Part shown: positions 1 to 11,739 of the stretch, piece after piece
Layout: the number at the start of each line of letters is the position of its first letter
Numbering within the stretch: the stretch's first letter is position 1
From: Larus michahellis
Lineage: Eukaryota; Chordata; Aves; Charadriiformes; Laridae
Assembly: GCF_964199755.1 (NCBI RefSeq)
Contig: NC_133910.1
Coordinates: 5,602,501-5,666,500, forward strand
DNA length: 64,000 nucleotides
Direction: 5' to 3'
Made by a program: the position numbers and the translations under genes
The notes under the pieces: generated by a model
What the model was told of the DNA's origin: nothing
The model's database searches: none
Seen by the model: only the letters and a program-made list of their open reading frames with translations

Positions 1-640
1 CCCTGCCATAAAGGTAATTGCCAGGGCGCAATAGCACAGAAATGTGAGCTTTTACTAGTTATTACCCTTTCATTAATGATTAGGCACCTCCAACGTCCAG
101 GGCTCCTTGCAATGACACGCCTGGAGGAGACAAACCGGTGACTCCTGGCAAAGATTTTCAACATCATCTTTAACAGCCGGTGTTTAAATGGGAGCCAGAG
201 GAATAAATGATGCTGAGGTCTGATCACAGATGCCTGCATCCCTCCGGTGCTACCCGAGGGCTGGAGTTTGTGCGTGAAGACGAACCAGGTGAGCTCCACG
301 GCCTTGAGCTGCGACGGAGCCGAGTGGCTCTTCCAGCAGGGAAGCTGGAACGATGGGGATTAGACTGGAGGCAAACCCTGTCCCTACGGGCAAAAGGGAC
401 AGGGTCGACCCCAGCCCCAGAGCCTGAACTCCTGCCCACAGCCCGGCATGACTAACGGAGGCAAAGCAGCCCACGGGAGTTATGAGTCAGTGACTCACAA
501 CAACAATTTCCGAGTGACTGCTAATCTACCTGATTTTATTTGTAGATGTACATATAAAAGAAGATGTCAAAACCCTAACAAAGCACGCTTAATGCTCAGG
601 CTTATATTATTTCCACAAGCTAATTAAGATCAATTCATCA
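1..640. other. AT-rich non-coding island, putative conserved regulatory element cluster
   Basis: No gene is visible. The first 200 bases and 500-640 are AT-rich and free of recognisable repeats, with homeodomain-type words such as TTAATGATTA and CTAATTAAG. The middle (about 210-470) is GC-rich and featureless, and the short ORFs there overlap on both strands. The regulatory reading is inferred from composition and motif density only. Confidence 0.3.
483..497. promoter_or_regulatory. Palindromic double AP-1 (TRE) site
   Basis: TGAGTCA at 483-489 and its reverse complement TGACTCA at 491-497 are separated by one G, making a perfect 15-bp inverted repeat. Both halves are exact AP-1 (Fos/Jun, bZIP) consensus sites. 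A chance occurrence is possible, but two exact abutting heptamers are unusual. Binding is inferred. Confidence 0.45.
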
Positions 641-1674
641 TGCGCCTATTGAGGCAAAACAGCCTTCTGAGATACCTGGGTCATCAAATGTTAAAACCAC
701 AACAAGGGCAGGATGGCAAAGAACGTGAAATCCAGCAAACAAACAGCTCAAGCTCTGCTCCCGGGGGCCAGTCCCCGCTCCAGGAGCAGCCGCAGCTCCA
801 GCTCCAGCCTCCACAAGCTGCAGCCCCCGCCGAAAGAGCATCAGGGTGCGTACGGCGCCTATTTCCAGCTGCAGAAATAGAGAGAAACCAAAAAGTGCTC
901 ACCGGCAAACAGGCAACTAGTTAGAAAACGTTTAACATGGGACCCCGGCTCTGCCGAACTGGGAGGGATGAAGTTTCCAGGCATGCTTGGGAACAAAAAA
1001 AAAAAAATCAAGAAAAATGCAGTCTTAAACGTCAGCTGTTGGTTGGGAAAACTGTAATAGTAGAAAAAAAAGTGTTTCCCCTCCTTTTTTTTTTTTCTCT
1101 AAGGGGGAAAGGATAGATTTTGGACCAGTTTAGGCTGTTGTCAGTACGTGTGCTAATTTCCAGGCATTAGCAGGGTGTGCGCCAATTTCTTTTTCCTAGT
1201 TTTGAAAATTCTTCTAGGCAAAAAGAGCAAAGAAACAATACTGCATAGACGCGCAAAATGACACACCAGCAGGCAGTATGTCTAAAAAGTGACAAAGCGC
1301 TTTTTTTAAACTTTTTACAACTGCAAATCCTGAAAAAGAAAAATAATCTATTTCTGTTTAAGGCCCCATCCCCGTTACTTAGATCTCCTTGCAGCCACTT
1401 TGCTGCACAACCGTGTGTGTGTGTGTGTCGTAAGCAGAGACTTTTTTTGCTGTCGAGTACCAGAGGATTTTGGCAAGGGGTCATCCTTGAGGCGGGAATG
1501 GGATCTGGAGATACCCGCTGCTGTCACAGCTCTGGGCAGCGTGCTTTGGGATGGGGGGGGGTTCTTCTTTAGCCATGGATCTGGCTGAATTAGAGGGGAG
1601 GACACACGTTTTAGCGTGTCTAAACCCATTTCCAGATTTTCTCTGATCTAGCACATGCCATCGAGCAACGGGGT
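641..1674. other. Non-coding, no gene seen; homopolymer runs
   Basis: I see no gene. The stretch holds an A13 run (995-1007), a T12 run (1085-1096), a G9 run (1553-1561) and a GT microsatellite. The 94-105 aa ORFs are low-complexity and conflict with each other on opposite strands. Confidence 0.6.
1413..1428. repeat. (GT)8 microsatellite
   Basis: Eight perfect GT units, probably polymorphic in length. Confidence 0.9.
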
Positions 1675-1772
1675 GCGTGGGTTTCAGGGTTTGGAACTGG
1701 AAAGCAACCACCAGGAGATCGTGGGTTCAAACACCTGCTTTGCTACTGACTCTCCGACCCCGGGCAAGCCCT
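1675..1772 (+). mobile_element. MIR-type SINE, 5' (tRNA-derived) half, degenerate
   Basis: The segment follows the MIR 5' region in order: a GGTTTGGAACTGGAAA-like part, CAGGAGATCGTGGGTTCAAA covering the pol III B-box (GGGTTCAAA), CCTGCTTTGCTACTGACTC, and finally GGGCAAGCC. MIR is an ancient tRNA-derived SINE of amniotes. This copy has several substitutions and indels and lacks the 3' half. The call is from memory of the family consensus. Confidence 0.65.
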
Positions 1773-3389
1773 GAGATATCAGAAAAAATTGCTGGGAGGG
1801 ACCTTGAGGGGTTGTTTTGTCTGTGTTCCGACCCAAAGATCCTGAGGAGCTCTACATACATCATTCCACCCTGTATCCATAAAGTACTGCTAACAACGAT
1901 CTTCTGAGAAGCACACTGAGATTTTTGCAAGTCCTGTACAAACACGGAGACGACGACAAAGGGGAGCATTCTGCAAAACGCTGCCTTTATACGGGTACAT
2001 TCAGCTTCGATTTAGCTTAGGTCCTTCCCACTGTAAATGCAAATCTCTGTTCTTGTTCTGGAGGAGAAAAGGATCTCACCTGCTTTTTCGTTCCAAAGAA
2101 TTGAGCTAAACGCAAAACTTCACCGATGCTATTTCCAAAGGGGAAATATACTAGTCCTGGTTTACAACTGAGGATGCTATTACCCGCCCCGAGCAGCGTC
2201 CGACAGAAAAGTAAATGGTAGGAACAGCAGCACATCGCACTGAGAAAGTCTCACTTGCTAGTAAAATATTCCAGGAACACTTACAGAAGTTTGTTTAAAC
2301 TTGCAAATTTGGCGTTACTTTAAGTCTGTACAAGCTGGGGATTTTCAGACCAATTGCACAGTCCATAACCCAGATTTCTATGACTAAATAAGGTCCGGTT
2401 TTGATACCTTTTTCCTATTCTTCATGGACCCAGCCTTTCCTCAGGGAAGTCAGCGACTGCCTGACCATCAATTTCAATAGCATCGGGGCCAACAAACCAG
2501 CAAAAACTGCCGTCCCTAGCAAAAAAACCTCCGGGGTGAAAACGGAAAATCATCTTACAAGCGCAAACGCGTTTTGGTGACAAGACCCATCTGTGGAGGG
2601 TGCGATGGGGCGGGCAGGGGATCTGACGGGTTGTCAGGAGGCACCGGCTCCGTTCTCACCTCGGCTGCTGACTGTGCCGTTTGGGGGGCAAATCCCGTCT
2701 ATTTTCCATCCTCGGGGTTGGCATCCTCTCTTACATAGGAAAACTCCAGAAAATTAGTCGTCACCATAACGGATAAAAAGAGATCCTGAGGGCTGTGGAA
2801 ACCGTCTCTGTGACAGTCCCCAACGTGGGGAGGCTGGGTACAGAAAGCACAGATATTCTCAGCGTGAGCCGGGTTTTTCTCCGCGGTTGAGCGGCGACAG
2901 TGGGCTGTTCTCAGGTGGAGCAGCCTCTAGAAGAAGGCAGAGCATATGTTGTGTGTCATGTGAACCGGGAAACCTTGGCTACGCTGAGCCATGCCTACCT
3001 TCTGTCTGCAGCTGCCTACATTCAGTCCCCATTTTCACCTGAGTGGATATTTATTTTTTTATTTTTAGCAGGAACTTCGAGATGCTCTTCAATTTATTTC
3101 TCATTCCCAAGCAGAGCAGCTGAGCCCCAGGGTCATTTTCTTCTCTAGGACAATACCCCAAGTGGGATTCAGGCAAACCCTTGATTTTGTGCCTCCGTGG
3201 AGAACTTCATGCAGACATTTTGCTGGAAAACGCTTAAAATATCTATATCAAGTTTAAAAATGATGGGGAGGGAAGGAAAAAAAAAAAAAGTCATTCTCAT
3301 TTAAAGGGTCACAGATGAAGCATTCTTCGACTTTCAATCTTGCAAGCTGGATTTCTGGACACCCAGAACTAATGCATCTTTTATCGGCT
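1773..3389. other. Non-coding, no gene seen
   Basis: Unique-looking sequence of mixed composition. A short piece at about 1790-1850 (GGGAGGGACCTTGAGGGG) faintly resembles an interspersed-repeat tail just after the MIR fragment, but I cannot name it. An A13 run lies at 3277-3289. Confidence 0.5.
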
Positions 3390-3600
3390 GGCACGGAGGA
3401 GGAGGAGGTTATTGCAAAGATATCAATAGCAGCTTTCTGAAGTGGTTTTCAATTGGCCCTATTACCAAAGATACGTACATCCAGCAGCAATCATTAAAAT
3501 GCACTATGTATTTACAATATAGAGCACAATTTATGCCTGTAATGCGCATCGCAAATCCTGCTGCTAGCAAGTGGAGGAGAAAGCCAGTCACACACAGCTA
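3390..3600. promoter_or_regulatory. Putative conserved non-coding element
   Basis: A sharply bounded AT-rich block without repeats. It is packed with short factor-like words: CAATTGG with ATTGGCCC at about 3450, ATTAAAATGC, TATTTAC, and TGCGCATCGCAAAT near the end. Such texture is typical of vertebrate developmental enhancers. This is inference; no alignment was available. Confidence 0.35.
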
Positions 3601-3675
3601 TGATGCAATCTGAGGCTTATATTCCACCCCCCGAGAGTCACATCAGCATCAATAACTCCACTAAAGAAGTGAGAA

Positions 3676-3749
3676 GGGGTTGGTTTGTTGGGGTTTTTTT
3701 GTGTTTTTTTTTTTTTTGGTTGGTTGGGTTTGGGTTTTTTTTTTTTTTT
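3676..3749 (+). repeat. 74-nt G/T-only low-complexity tract
   Basis: From 3676 to 3749 the plus strand has only G and T: TTGG/TTGGG blocks separated by T runs of up to about 14. It is an extreme strand-asymmetric tract, probably a simple-sequence expansion. ORFs crossing it are artefacts. Confidence 0.85.
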
Positions 3750-3750
3750 A

Positions 3751-5919
3751 TATTCTGAAGGGAACACCGCAAAATTAGTTCTGTTTCTAAGCTGCGGTGC
3801 ACGAACGCTGGTCCGCAGCCATACGGTATGTGACCGTGGTCGGCCACCACATTGCTCAAGCTGCGCTTTTGTCAGCTCTCGGCAGCAAAGCAGGAGCCAG
3901 GCTGGGTCAGCGATTCAGAGAAACGCCTCCCGGGAGAGCGGGCCAGGGGACGCAGAAAGCGCCCTTCACGACGCAGGAGGTGACATTCTTGCTTCCAGGT
4001 TAATAGCGAGCCAACAGCCCCCTCGCTGTGCTCGGAGCCGCGGGAGATGTTGTCTTTCCGACACGGCATCAAACTAGGAGCTTCCTGACCACTTCCAGAT
4101 AAGCACCCTGAGGGGACGCTCTGCAAAAAAGCAAGGAAGCTGCAGCCGGCAGCGGCTGAATTTCCTCCTCCTTTCTCAAATGCCAGTAGTGGATTCCTAC
4201 TTTTTCCTGGAGACACCGCTGGGAAACAGCCCCCGGACTCAGTTGGGAAGGGCCTGGAGTGCTAACGGGGGGCTGCACAATTTGTACAGCTGAGAAAGGC
4301 TGTTAAGCATTTTGGGTTGAGGTACAGACTAAACAGCCACGTTACAAATACCAGCCTTGAATGCCCGCAGGTGGGAAGGCTGTGGCCAGGTGCCCATCAC
4401 CATGGCATCAGGGCATTTTCTACTTTTCCTCCTCTGAGCAGCATCATCCTGCACCACCTCCCGCTTTATGACCCACGCTGGGGTTTTAGCCAGATGTTAC
4501 CGGTGTACGGTACCAGCCACCTTCAGTCCCTCCTAGGACCAAAGCCACACTGAAAAGGGACTTTGCACAGACTAAGGCCAGCCCTTGGGCACCTGGAGGC
4601 AGGCGGGTGCCTTGCTACACATGCCCTCCCCAAACAGCCCCATTGCCCCAGGGTTTATGGGCCAGCCAGGCTAGTGAGTACACTTAGGAGGAGGGGAAAA
4701 CCCACGGACAACTGGAAAGCAGCCTGTTGCTGCAGCCAAAAGCCAGGGAATGAGGTTGTCCCTTCCCCTCCATCAGTACCACACAGCCACTCCATCACTG
4801 CCTGCCCTTCCACAAGCAATAACAGCCTCCAGCGCGGCTCCCTCTTCTTCCCGAGATGAAAGAAACTTTAAATGCATGTAACTCTTGCACTCTACTTAAT
4901 TAATCAGTTTTTGCATTACAAGTGAAACTTCTTTGATGCATGAAATATTAAGGAGCAAGGAAGGGAGGGGAAGGAGAGGGGAGAGCGGTGGTGGGGGTGG
5001 AGGCTTTCACTGCTGGAGATGGATGGGCTCAGGGACCCCGAGGCTAAACTGCAGCAGGACAGTCTGCCCAGACAGATAGATACCAGCGAGCAAAAATTTT
5101 TCCCTGCACCTCTCTCGCCTCTCAAGCAGATGGGTTTTACTCCGCCTTCAAGCCCCACACACTCGCCAAGGTTTGCTCAGGCAGGCAGAGGAAGGGGACA
5201 GTGCCTGATTAAACTTTCATGAAAAATAATCTCTGGTTGATTCATTGTTTTGTTGTTTGGGTTCTGTTTTTTTTTTTTTAATCTCATGATGGCTGCAAGA
5301 AAGCGAAGCAAAATGAGTCTTTGGTGGAAAAGAAACAGCTCCGTAGCTCCGTTCTGGAGAAGCCAGCCGGGCTTTTAGTCAGATGAGGCTCTCCCAAAGG
5401 ATGCGGGAGTAGTTCTGTGTTACGGGTTTGCAAGTGCCATTTCCATGCTGAACTAGGAAGGGGAGAAAGCAGAAATCCACACACATCAGCATGGATATCA
5501 CAGCAGCCCTCAATAGCGCACAGCGAGAATTCAGTGCCACGGTACCCTGTGTGTACGACAAAGAACCACTCTGTTCTAAAAAAAAAAAAATAAAAAAACC
5601 CCAAAGAATTCCTTTTCTCCCAAACCACCACACTCAGTTGAAGTCCCCCATCAGCTCTGCCCAAGAGTCCGAAGCAGAACCCAGAGCCTCTTTGCTTTCC
5701 ACCCTGCTCCTTCTCAGCTGATTCATGCAAGAGCTGGGTTGGCTCTGGGAATGAAACGGGGGGGGGGGAAAAAAGCATCTTTCAGATCAGACCTGCTTGT
5801 ACAGAGCCACCAGCCCCTCCGGAGCATCACGATGGGCTGCGCAGCCCAAGCCAAGCAACCAGGTAACGGGCTCTTCATAAACACACGGGGGTGGGGGTGG
5901 TGCAGCCCGCGTTAGCTGT
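3751..5919. other. GC-rich non-coding, no gene seen
   Basis: Moderately CpG-containing at 3790-4060, otherwise unstructured. It includes a 29-nt purine-only tract (4957-4985), a TTAATTAATC word near 4897, a T13 run (5267-5279), an interrupted A run (5578-5598) and G11 followed by an A run (5758-5774). The 164-aa minus ORF at 5284-5778 reads through the A run as poly-Phe and shows no domain. Confidence 0.5.
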
Positions 5920-6060
5920 GTAAAGGGTAATAAATGAATAAATGGGTTAATTATATCCACCACACAATTTAATTAGACCATCTCTGTTCACTCTGCTTCA
6001 GCCAGAATCTCAATTATAAATCTTTATTTTCAAGGTTTTACAGCTCGGACATAAAAATTT
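5920..6060. promoter_or_regulatory. Putative conserved non-coding element, homeodomain-rich
   Basis: AT-rich block with GGTTAATTATAT, TTTAATTAGACC, repeated AATAAATG and CAATTATAAATC. Homeodomain-core words are crowded within 140 bp, and the edges against GC-rich flanks are sharp. The regulatory role is inferred. Confidence 0.35.
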
Positions 6061-7369
6061 GCTCTGGGTTTAAACACGACACACAAGGTCTTCTGTCCAG
6101 GGACCACTCCAGTTTTGTTTGGGTTTTTTTGGTTTTTTTTAACCGATCTTTTTTTAAAAAGGTCAGGTTGGGGGACCAGATGGCTCGAGGGGAAGGTAAT
6201 GAAGATGCAGGGCTTTGCTGAAAGAGGCGGCTGGCTGGAATTGCGGGCAGTTTAACAGAGCTGAGGCACTTTTAAAGGCTGCTGGGTGAAACCATGCTCC
6301 AACTCTCAGCCCTCCCCAGCAGTTCACTGCAGAGCGATCCCGGGGCTGCCACCCCCCGTCCCCATCAGCAGCGACCAAGGGCTGCGGGGCTGGGGAGAGG
6401 GGTCCCCCCCAGGCAGGGGGGAGCTCCCACACCTGGATCCCACCAAGGGAATGTGCTCCAGGGCTGGCAGGTGTGTGCCGGCGCTTCCCCAGCACCACCA
6501 GCCACCCCTCTCCTCCTCTCCCAGGGGAGGAGGTGAGCTGGGTGACTGGAGTAGCTGGGGGGGGAAAAAAAAAAACAGAAGGCAAATTAGAAAACACGGC
6601 ACTTTTTGAATTGTTATGATTTTGAAGGTAATTTAGGACCCGCCTTCTGCTTTCTGGAGTTGACACTATTGAAATCCAGTACTTCTGCCTCGTTAAATGC
6701 GCTCTGAAATATTCCGATCATTTTAAAATGTCGATAGCATTCCACAAAAAAAAAAAACCACAGAAAACATGTTTACCAGCAGAGCAGAAGCATCTACAGG
6801 CTCAGGTCACATCCTCATTCAATCTGAGGTATGTTATTTTTTTATTCCCTCATTGAGTTAATTAGTTGATTCGCTTTTCCTGCCCTGTGCCAAAAACCCC
6901 ACCTCCCTCCGAGTGAAAACAACGATTGCCAGCAGGGACCAGTTCTCAGCAGCCGGCCCCGCTGCCACAGCTCCTCACCCTGCTACCAGAGACTGTCACC
7001 GGGCAGTCCCTCTGCAGAACCAGAACCCATCATCCTGTCTATAGGCTCCGCATATACATTTTTTTTTTAAAGAGCACTGCCGATTCCTGTTCATTTTCTA
7101 CAAGCTTCAGCCACCCTGGCACATCGGTATATTTTGCAAAGATTTTTTTTTTTTTCCAACCACCCCCCCCACCGCCCCAGTATGTTCTTCTGCACATACT
7201 ACGTGTCCTAAATACATACTCACTTGGTAAACCAGAACAAACCTATTGGGTAAGTCAGGCTCCAGTACTGCTGAATACATATTTAACCAGCAGATCACAA
7301 CAGTTTATTGTCTGGTTGGTGCACCGTAGAATTTAACCCTTAGGAAGCATAGGCATGCGTCAGGCAGCC
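6061..7369. other. Non-coding, no gene seen; G/T and T tracts
   Basis: Holds a 29-nt G/T-only tract (6112-6140), a GC-rich stretch (6290-6560) that produces overlapping ORFs on both strands, an AT-rich piece near 6660-6870 with GTTAATTAGTTGATT, and T13 (7143-7155) followed by C8 (7163-7170). No exon signal was recognised. Confidence 0.5.
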
Positions 7370-7560
7370 AAATTACTGCTCAGAAGGCTATGATATATAG
7401 CAGGAATTACCGGTAATAAAGAAAAAGATATATGGGATGGATTAATCAAATCATAAATTTCTTAAATCTCTATGGCAGTCCATAAATCACATTTGGCTGT
7501 ATGTTTCTGGCCCTTATTCAATGTATAATATGAAGTACATGTATAGAGCAGATTATTTTT
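7370..7560. promoter_or_regulatory. Putative conserved non-coding element
   Basis: AT-rich, repeat-free block with a GGATTAATCAAATC word (paired/OTX-like TAATC cores in both orientations) at about 7438-7451 and CCATAAATCAC at about 7480. Interpretation is by texture only. A T11 run (7556-7566) closes it. Confidence 0.3.
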
Positions 7561-7566
7561 TTTTTT

Positions 7567-10500
7567 GGTGGCCAGCTGGGGAGCCCTGGGTAAATCATCA
7601 AAGCAAGCAAACACACCTTTTCTAAAAAGATCACATTTCTGTATCTCAAACTGCACCATTGAAAATATATACACTTTTTGGAAGGGAAAAGGTGTATGTT
7701 CCTGCACCAAGAGTTAAACCAGACCCAGAACAAATACTACTGGACCTGGCTAGCCACGGCACAGCTTGGATCAGCTTCAGCTTCATGAGGCAGAGAGATC
7801 TCCTGAGCACAGATGACTATCCAAGCCAGGCCTACCAGCCATCCTGATTTTTTTTTTTAGGATTTTGCCCTATTTTGTGTGCAAAGCAGCTAGAAACCCT
7901 AGAACAGAAAATACTCCTGGGAGCCCAGCAATCACCAGCCCCATCACTGCTGAGGTTGAGCTGGATCTCAAAGCGGTCGCCCTCCATCCAGGCTGATTAA
8001 ATTCAAAAGAACTACACAACTAAGGGGAGCAGAATGTCGGTCTTGTGTCCTATCCTTATTTCCATTAAAAACCATCACTTGGAATCATCCCTTTACACCT
8101 AAGCCCTCACCCAGCTCAGGCTGACCCTTGTTTTTAGCCAGCTTAGAGGCACAATTCCCCAGCTCCAGCACCTATTAACCTTCTCCTGGTTTTGTGCAGG
8201 GAAGAAGCCTCTGATAAGACTTCTTCCATCCCTACCCCTCACACGAGCCCTGTCTAACACCAGCCCTTGCCTCAGGACTTTTTCTGCCCTGGTCAAAACT
8301 GGATTCACAAGCTTACCATCGGACAGGCTGCCCGGCCTTTGAACATCTCGGCTGGTTTGGTGTGGGGTCTTAAGACGATAAGAGTGACAATGTGCTCAGA
8401 GGGAGCCTGCTCTGCAGCCCAAACATCAATATGTATTTACCAGAGGGAGCAGCAGGCTTTAGAAGTTCGATTTCTTTCTGACTGTCCACAAGAGACATGA
8501 AACAAGGAGATTAAACGCCAGCAATAAACACCTATAAATAAAACTGACTATCTAAATCCACCAAAGCCAGGACATTTGTCATGAAATCTCCTGCTCTCTC
8601 CCCCAGCACCAGCGCAGCAGTGCTTCTGATTTTGTTTACAGCTGCACAGGACAACAGAGCCCCCACCTTCACTTTGAACCTGGCTGTTGCTCTGCCAAAC
8701 TGTGTGGAGCCCTTAAATGCTGATTATCAAAGTCCTGCCTTGACCAAGAGAGTGCAGCTGTGGATTACTGTTCCTTCCCCCCTGCTTCGCCTTTCTCCAA
8801 AGGAAAGAAAAACACCCACTGAAAAAGCCCATCTGCTTCAAACCTCTGACAAAGCTTAACCTGAGCCTAAGTGGGAGAGGGTTAAAAAAACCTGGGATGC
8901 TCTTTATCTCAAAGCCAGGCACAGGGGCTGCAGCAGGGAGTTTGCAGGCTGCGTGTCTGGCAGCGGATGCCCTCTGTTGGCATCTTTTAGAAATATGATT
9001 AGATACGCAAGCTGGCAGCTCAAACCTGCGCGATTCACCCCCTGCTTATCCTGCGCGGCCTGGAGCAGCCCTTAGCGCTGGGTCTAATCCACAAGCACAA
9101 AGTAAACAGCAGCTCCTGCCCCAGTGCGCCCAGTCGCTCGGTCACAAGCAATGCCCCGGAGCACCAAAGGGAATATTTGCACACCTTTTGCAACACAGCA
9201 ACAGAAACAGGGAGCTGCAGAGTCTTCCTACCTCACACCTTCTCTGGAGCTGGAGGGAGATGCTCGTGGCTCACTTTGCCAGGGTATGTGTGGTCCTCCT
9301 GGGTGGATGCAGAGGCTCTGCGGTGCCGGAGCAGCAGCTTTCTGCAGGGATGGACTCTGTCAGCAGCTCCAGGAAGAGCATCTGAGTCGCAGACGAGCAC
9401 AAGGGGAGAGGAAAGCAATGATGCACAAGCAGGGTCTTGCAGCATCCATCAACACCGAGTTTGCAGACAATGGTTTTCTCCTCTAAACCCCTTCAAGCAC
9501 ATATATATAAAACCCCAAAACATACAGCAATCACCTTTCAGAGCTGTTACCACACAGGCCAGCATATTGAGAAACTGCTCTGCTGTGGCCAAGCTTTCTC
9601 CTGCCCCATGCACCCCAGAAAGCAAGGCCTGATGGTGTCTCCTGGCAGACCTCATGGCCTAGGGAGGGTGAGCACAGCAGAAGGGTCCCAGTCAGAAAGA
9701 CAGTTTGCAGAGAGGGCTTATGGCACTGGGATAAACCTTCTCAGTGCATCTGGAGGTCACCGCAACACATGTTGAAGGGCACATCCCTCCATGGAGAAAG
9801 GTGCACATGAAGAGGTGGCTTGGAGGGCTCAGCTCCATTGTGCAGCATTGGCCTGCAAGGAAGACTCCCCGCCCCCCGGTAACCCTGCCCTGACTCAGCC
9901 CCACCTCATGGCTTGCAGCACTGCTGATTTTGCCTTGCCTGCTGCCTTCCTGCCCATCCCAGCCCTCTGCAGTGCTCTGCTCAGTGACCAGTGAGGCAGG
10001 TGGCACTTCTGACTCTCACATCCAGGTGCCTTGAGGGCTTGTGCTCCTTTAAGGCCACACTTGTGTTGCAGCCCCCATCCCGCCCCCCTATACCTGAGCA
10101 GGGCAGCGGGGCCATCTGCTGAGAACCCATAGCATCAGGGAGGTTTGTAGGAGCAAAAGCAGGTCCAGCATCCATCCAGGATGGCCAGTTGGTGGGACAG
10201 GACACAGAGGAGCAACACAGCCATAAGAAGCCTAGAGACAGCCTCATACACAGCCCAAAGGAAGCCTGAGTACGGGGCCTGGGCTTAAATACAGCCCATG
10301 ATGGCTGGGGCAGGTGGGGCTGGTCAGACCATTAGAGCCCGTTAGCTCTCCCGGCCCCGACACCACAGGAGAGGGCACACATGCATCTCCTTGGCAGATG
10401 ATGGCCATAACTCAGTCTCCAGTGAAGAAAGAGACCAATCATTCCTAAAGTCTGATCGTTCTCATAACAAGGGATGGCCAGGCTTCGGAAGTGTCAGCTG

Positions 10501-10799
10501 TGGCTTTGCAGGCTCTGGGTAGCACTGTCCTCTGAATTTGGGGGTCCCATCAACATGACAAGTGGTCTTACTCCTTGATGTTCACCCCAACAGCGGGGGA
10601 AGGCTTTTTAAGCTGTAGGTGCTGAATATCCCCTTCTCCCAGGTGCAAAAGGAAGCGACCTGAGATGACATCTCCAGTTGCTGGGCTTTGCCTCAGGAAC
10701 TGTTGAAAGCTAAAAGCAAGGTGCACAAGGAGGGCCCCATCTTTGCGATTGCCTTTTGAGGCATTTCAAAGGTGTGATGCCGCTGTTCGCCCCATCCTC
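7567..10799. other. Non-coding, no gene seen
   Basis: Mostly GC-balanced unique sequence. ORFs of 60-150 aa overlap in several frames, for example around 9120-9775, and none shows a recognisable motif. No interspersed repeat could be named here. Confidence 0.5.
8968..8980 (-). promoter_or_regulatory. CTCF-like core motif
   Basis: The minus strand reads CCAACAGAGGGCA, which matches the CTCF core CCASYAGRKGGCA at 12 of 13 positions. Short motifs of this kind occur by chance; occupancy is not shown. Confidence 0.3.
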
Positions 10800-11460
10800 A
10801 AAAGTTGTCTCGATAAAGAACAAATACAACGATTTTTGTGAATGACTAGTGGCAATTTTATTGCCAAAGAAAGTAAAAGCAAACCCTGAACCGAAGGAGG
10901 TCATAAACAATAAATGATGATTATTCCAGTTACAGTCTCCTCTGTACTCTCTGAGGAGACTTTGTAGCAGAGATTATATATGGCAAGAGTGGATTTACTC
11001 TTGGAGAGGATCTAAGTACCTTTTTCCTAAAATGAGTTGTAATCTTGTTTTAATGGTAGATAAAAAACAAGGCGCAGACATGGCTTGTCTATATGTATGG
11101 GGGGAGACTCGTAAATCCTATTTTGGTATATCAAGGATAATCTAAACAGCTAGTAATAAGAAACATGAATAATCTTAAGTAAACCCTGTGATGCCAGTGC
11201 AAATATTTAAGTCACTTATTCAAAAGAAACCGTAGCAAAATCTGCCTTAAGAAAGGCATATCAAGGAATATCAAAGTTCTTGCATCTGAATAAAATCAGA
11301 CGATACTGCCCCGTGACACAAATTTAGCTGGTCTCTCAGTTGCAAGAAAACATTTCTAACCAATTTGGTGTTTACTGGAGAAGCTCTCAATATTGTGAAT
11401 TATAAGAGCGTTTTGATAGCCCCTTTTAAATCAGCTCAAAAAGTGCAAATAAAATGTTGT
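10800..11460. promoter_or_regulatory. AT-rich island, putative conserved non-coding element cluster
   Basis: A continuous AT-rich, repeat-poor block with many short words (ACAATAAATGATGATTATT, GCTAGTAATAAG, GTGCAAATATTTAAG). The composition switches abruptly at about 11460 to CpG-containing sequence. It and the next island form the longest AT-rich domain in the window. The enhancer interpretation is inferred. Confidence 0.35.
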
Positions 11461-11739
11461 GGTGGTATTTTTATGGCTCCGTCTCATCTGTGAAAATACA
11501 GCTGGGCAGAGACCACGCTGCGGCCGCCCCTCCGTGTGCTTCGCTCTGCGGAATGGTCTTGCTTCCAGCCCGAGCCCACGAGGATGCCAGGGCAAAGGAC
11601 GGGACAAACACGTGGCTTTCGGCTCAGTTGTGAGTTTTCAGCCCCCACCTGATCCTGTTGCTTTGTGGAAAGGGTGACGTGACATTCGGTATGAAATCGG
11701 CTGCTGTCATCCCTTCGCGGGGGGGAAGGACCCGGTAAT
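11461..11739. other. Short GC-rich spacer, no gene seen
   Basis: A CpG-containing stretch between two AT-rich islands. It carries one 72-aa plus-strand ORF without recognisable features. Confidence 0.5.
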
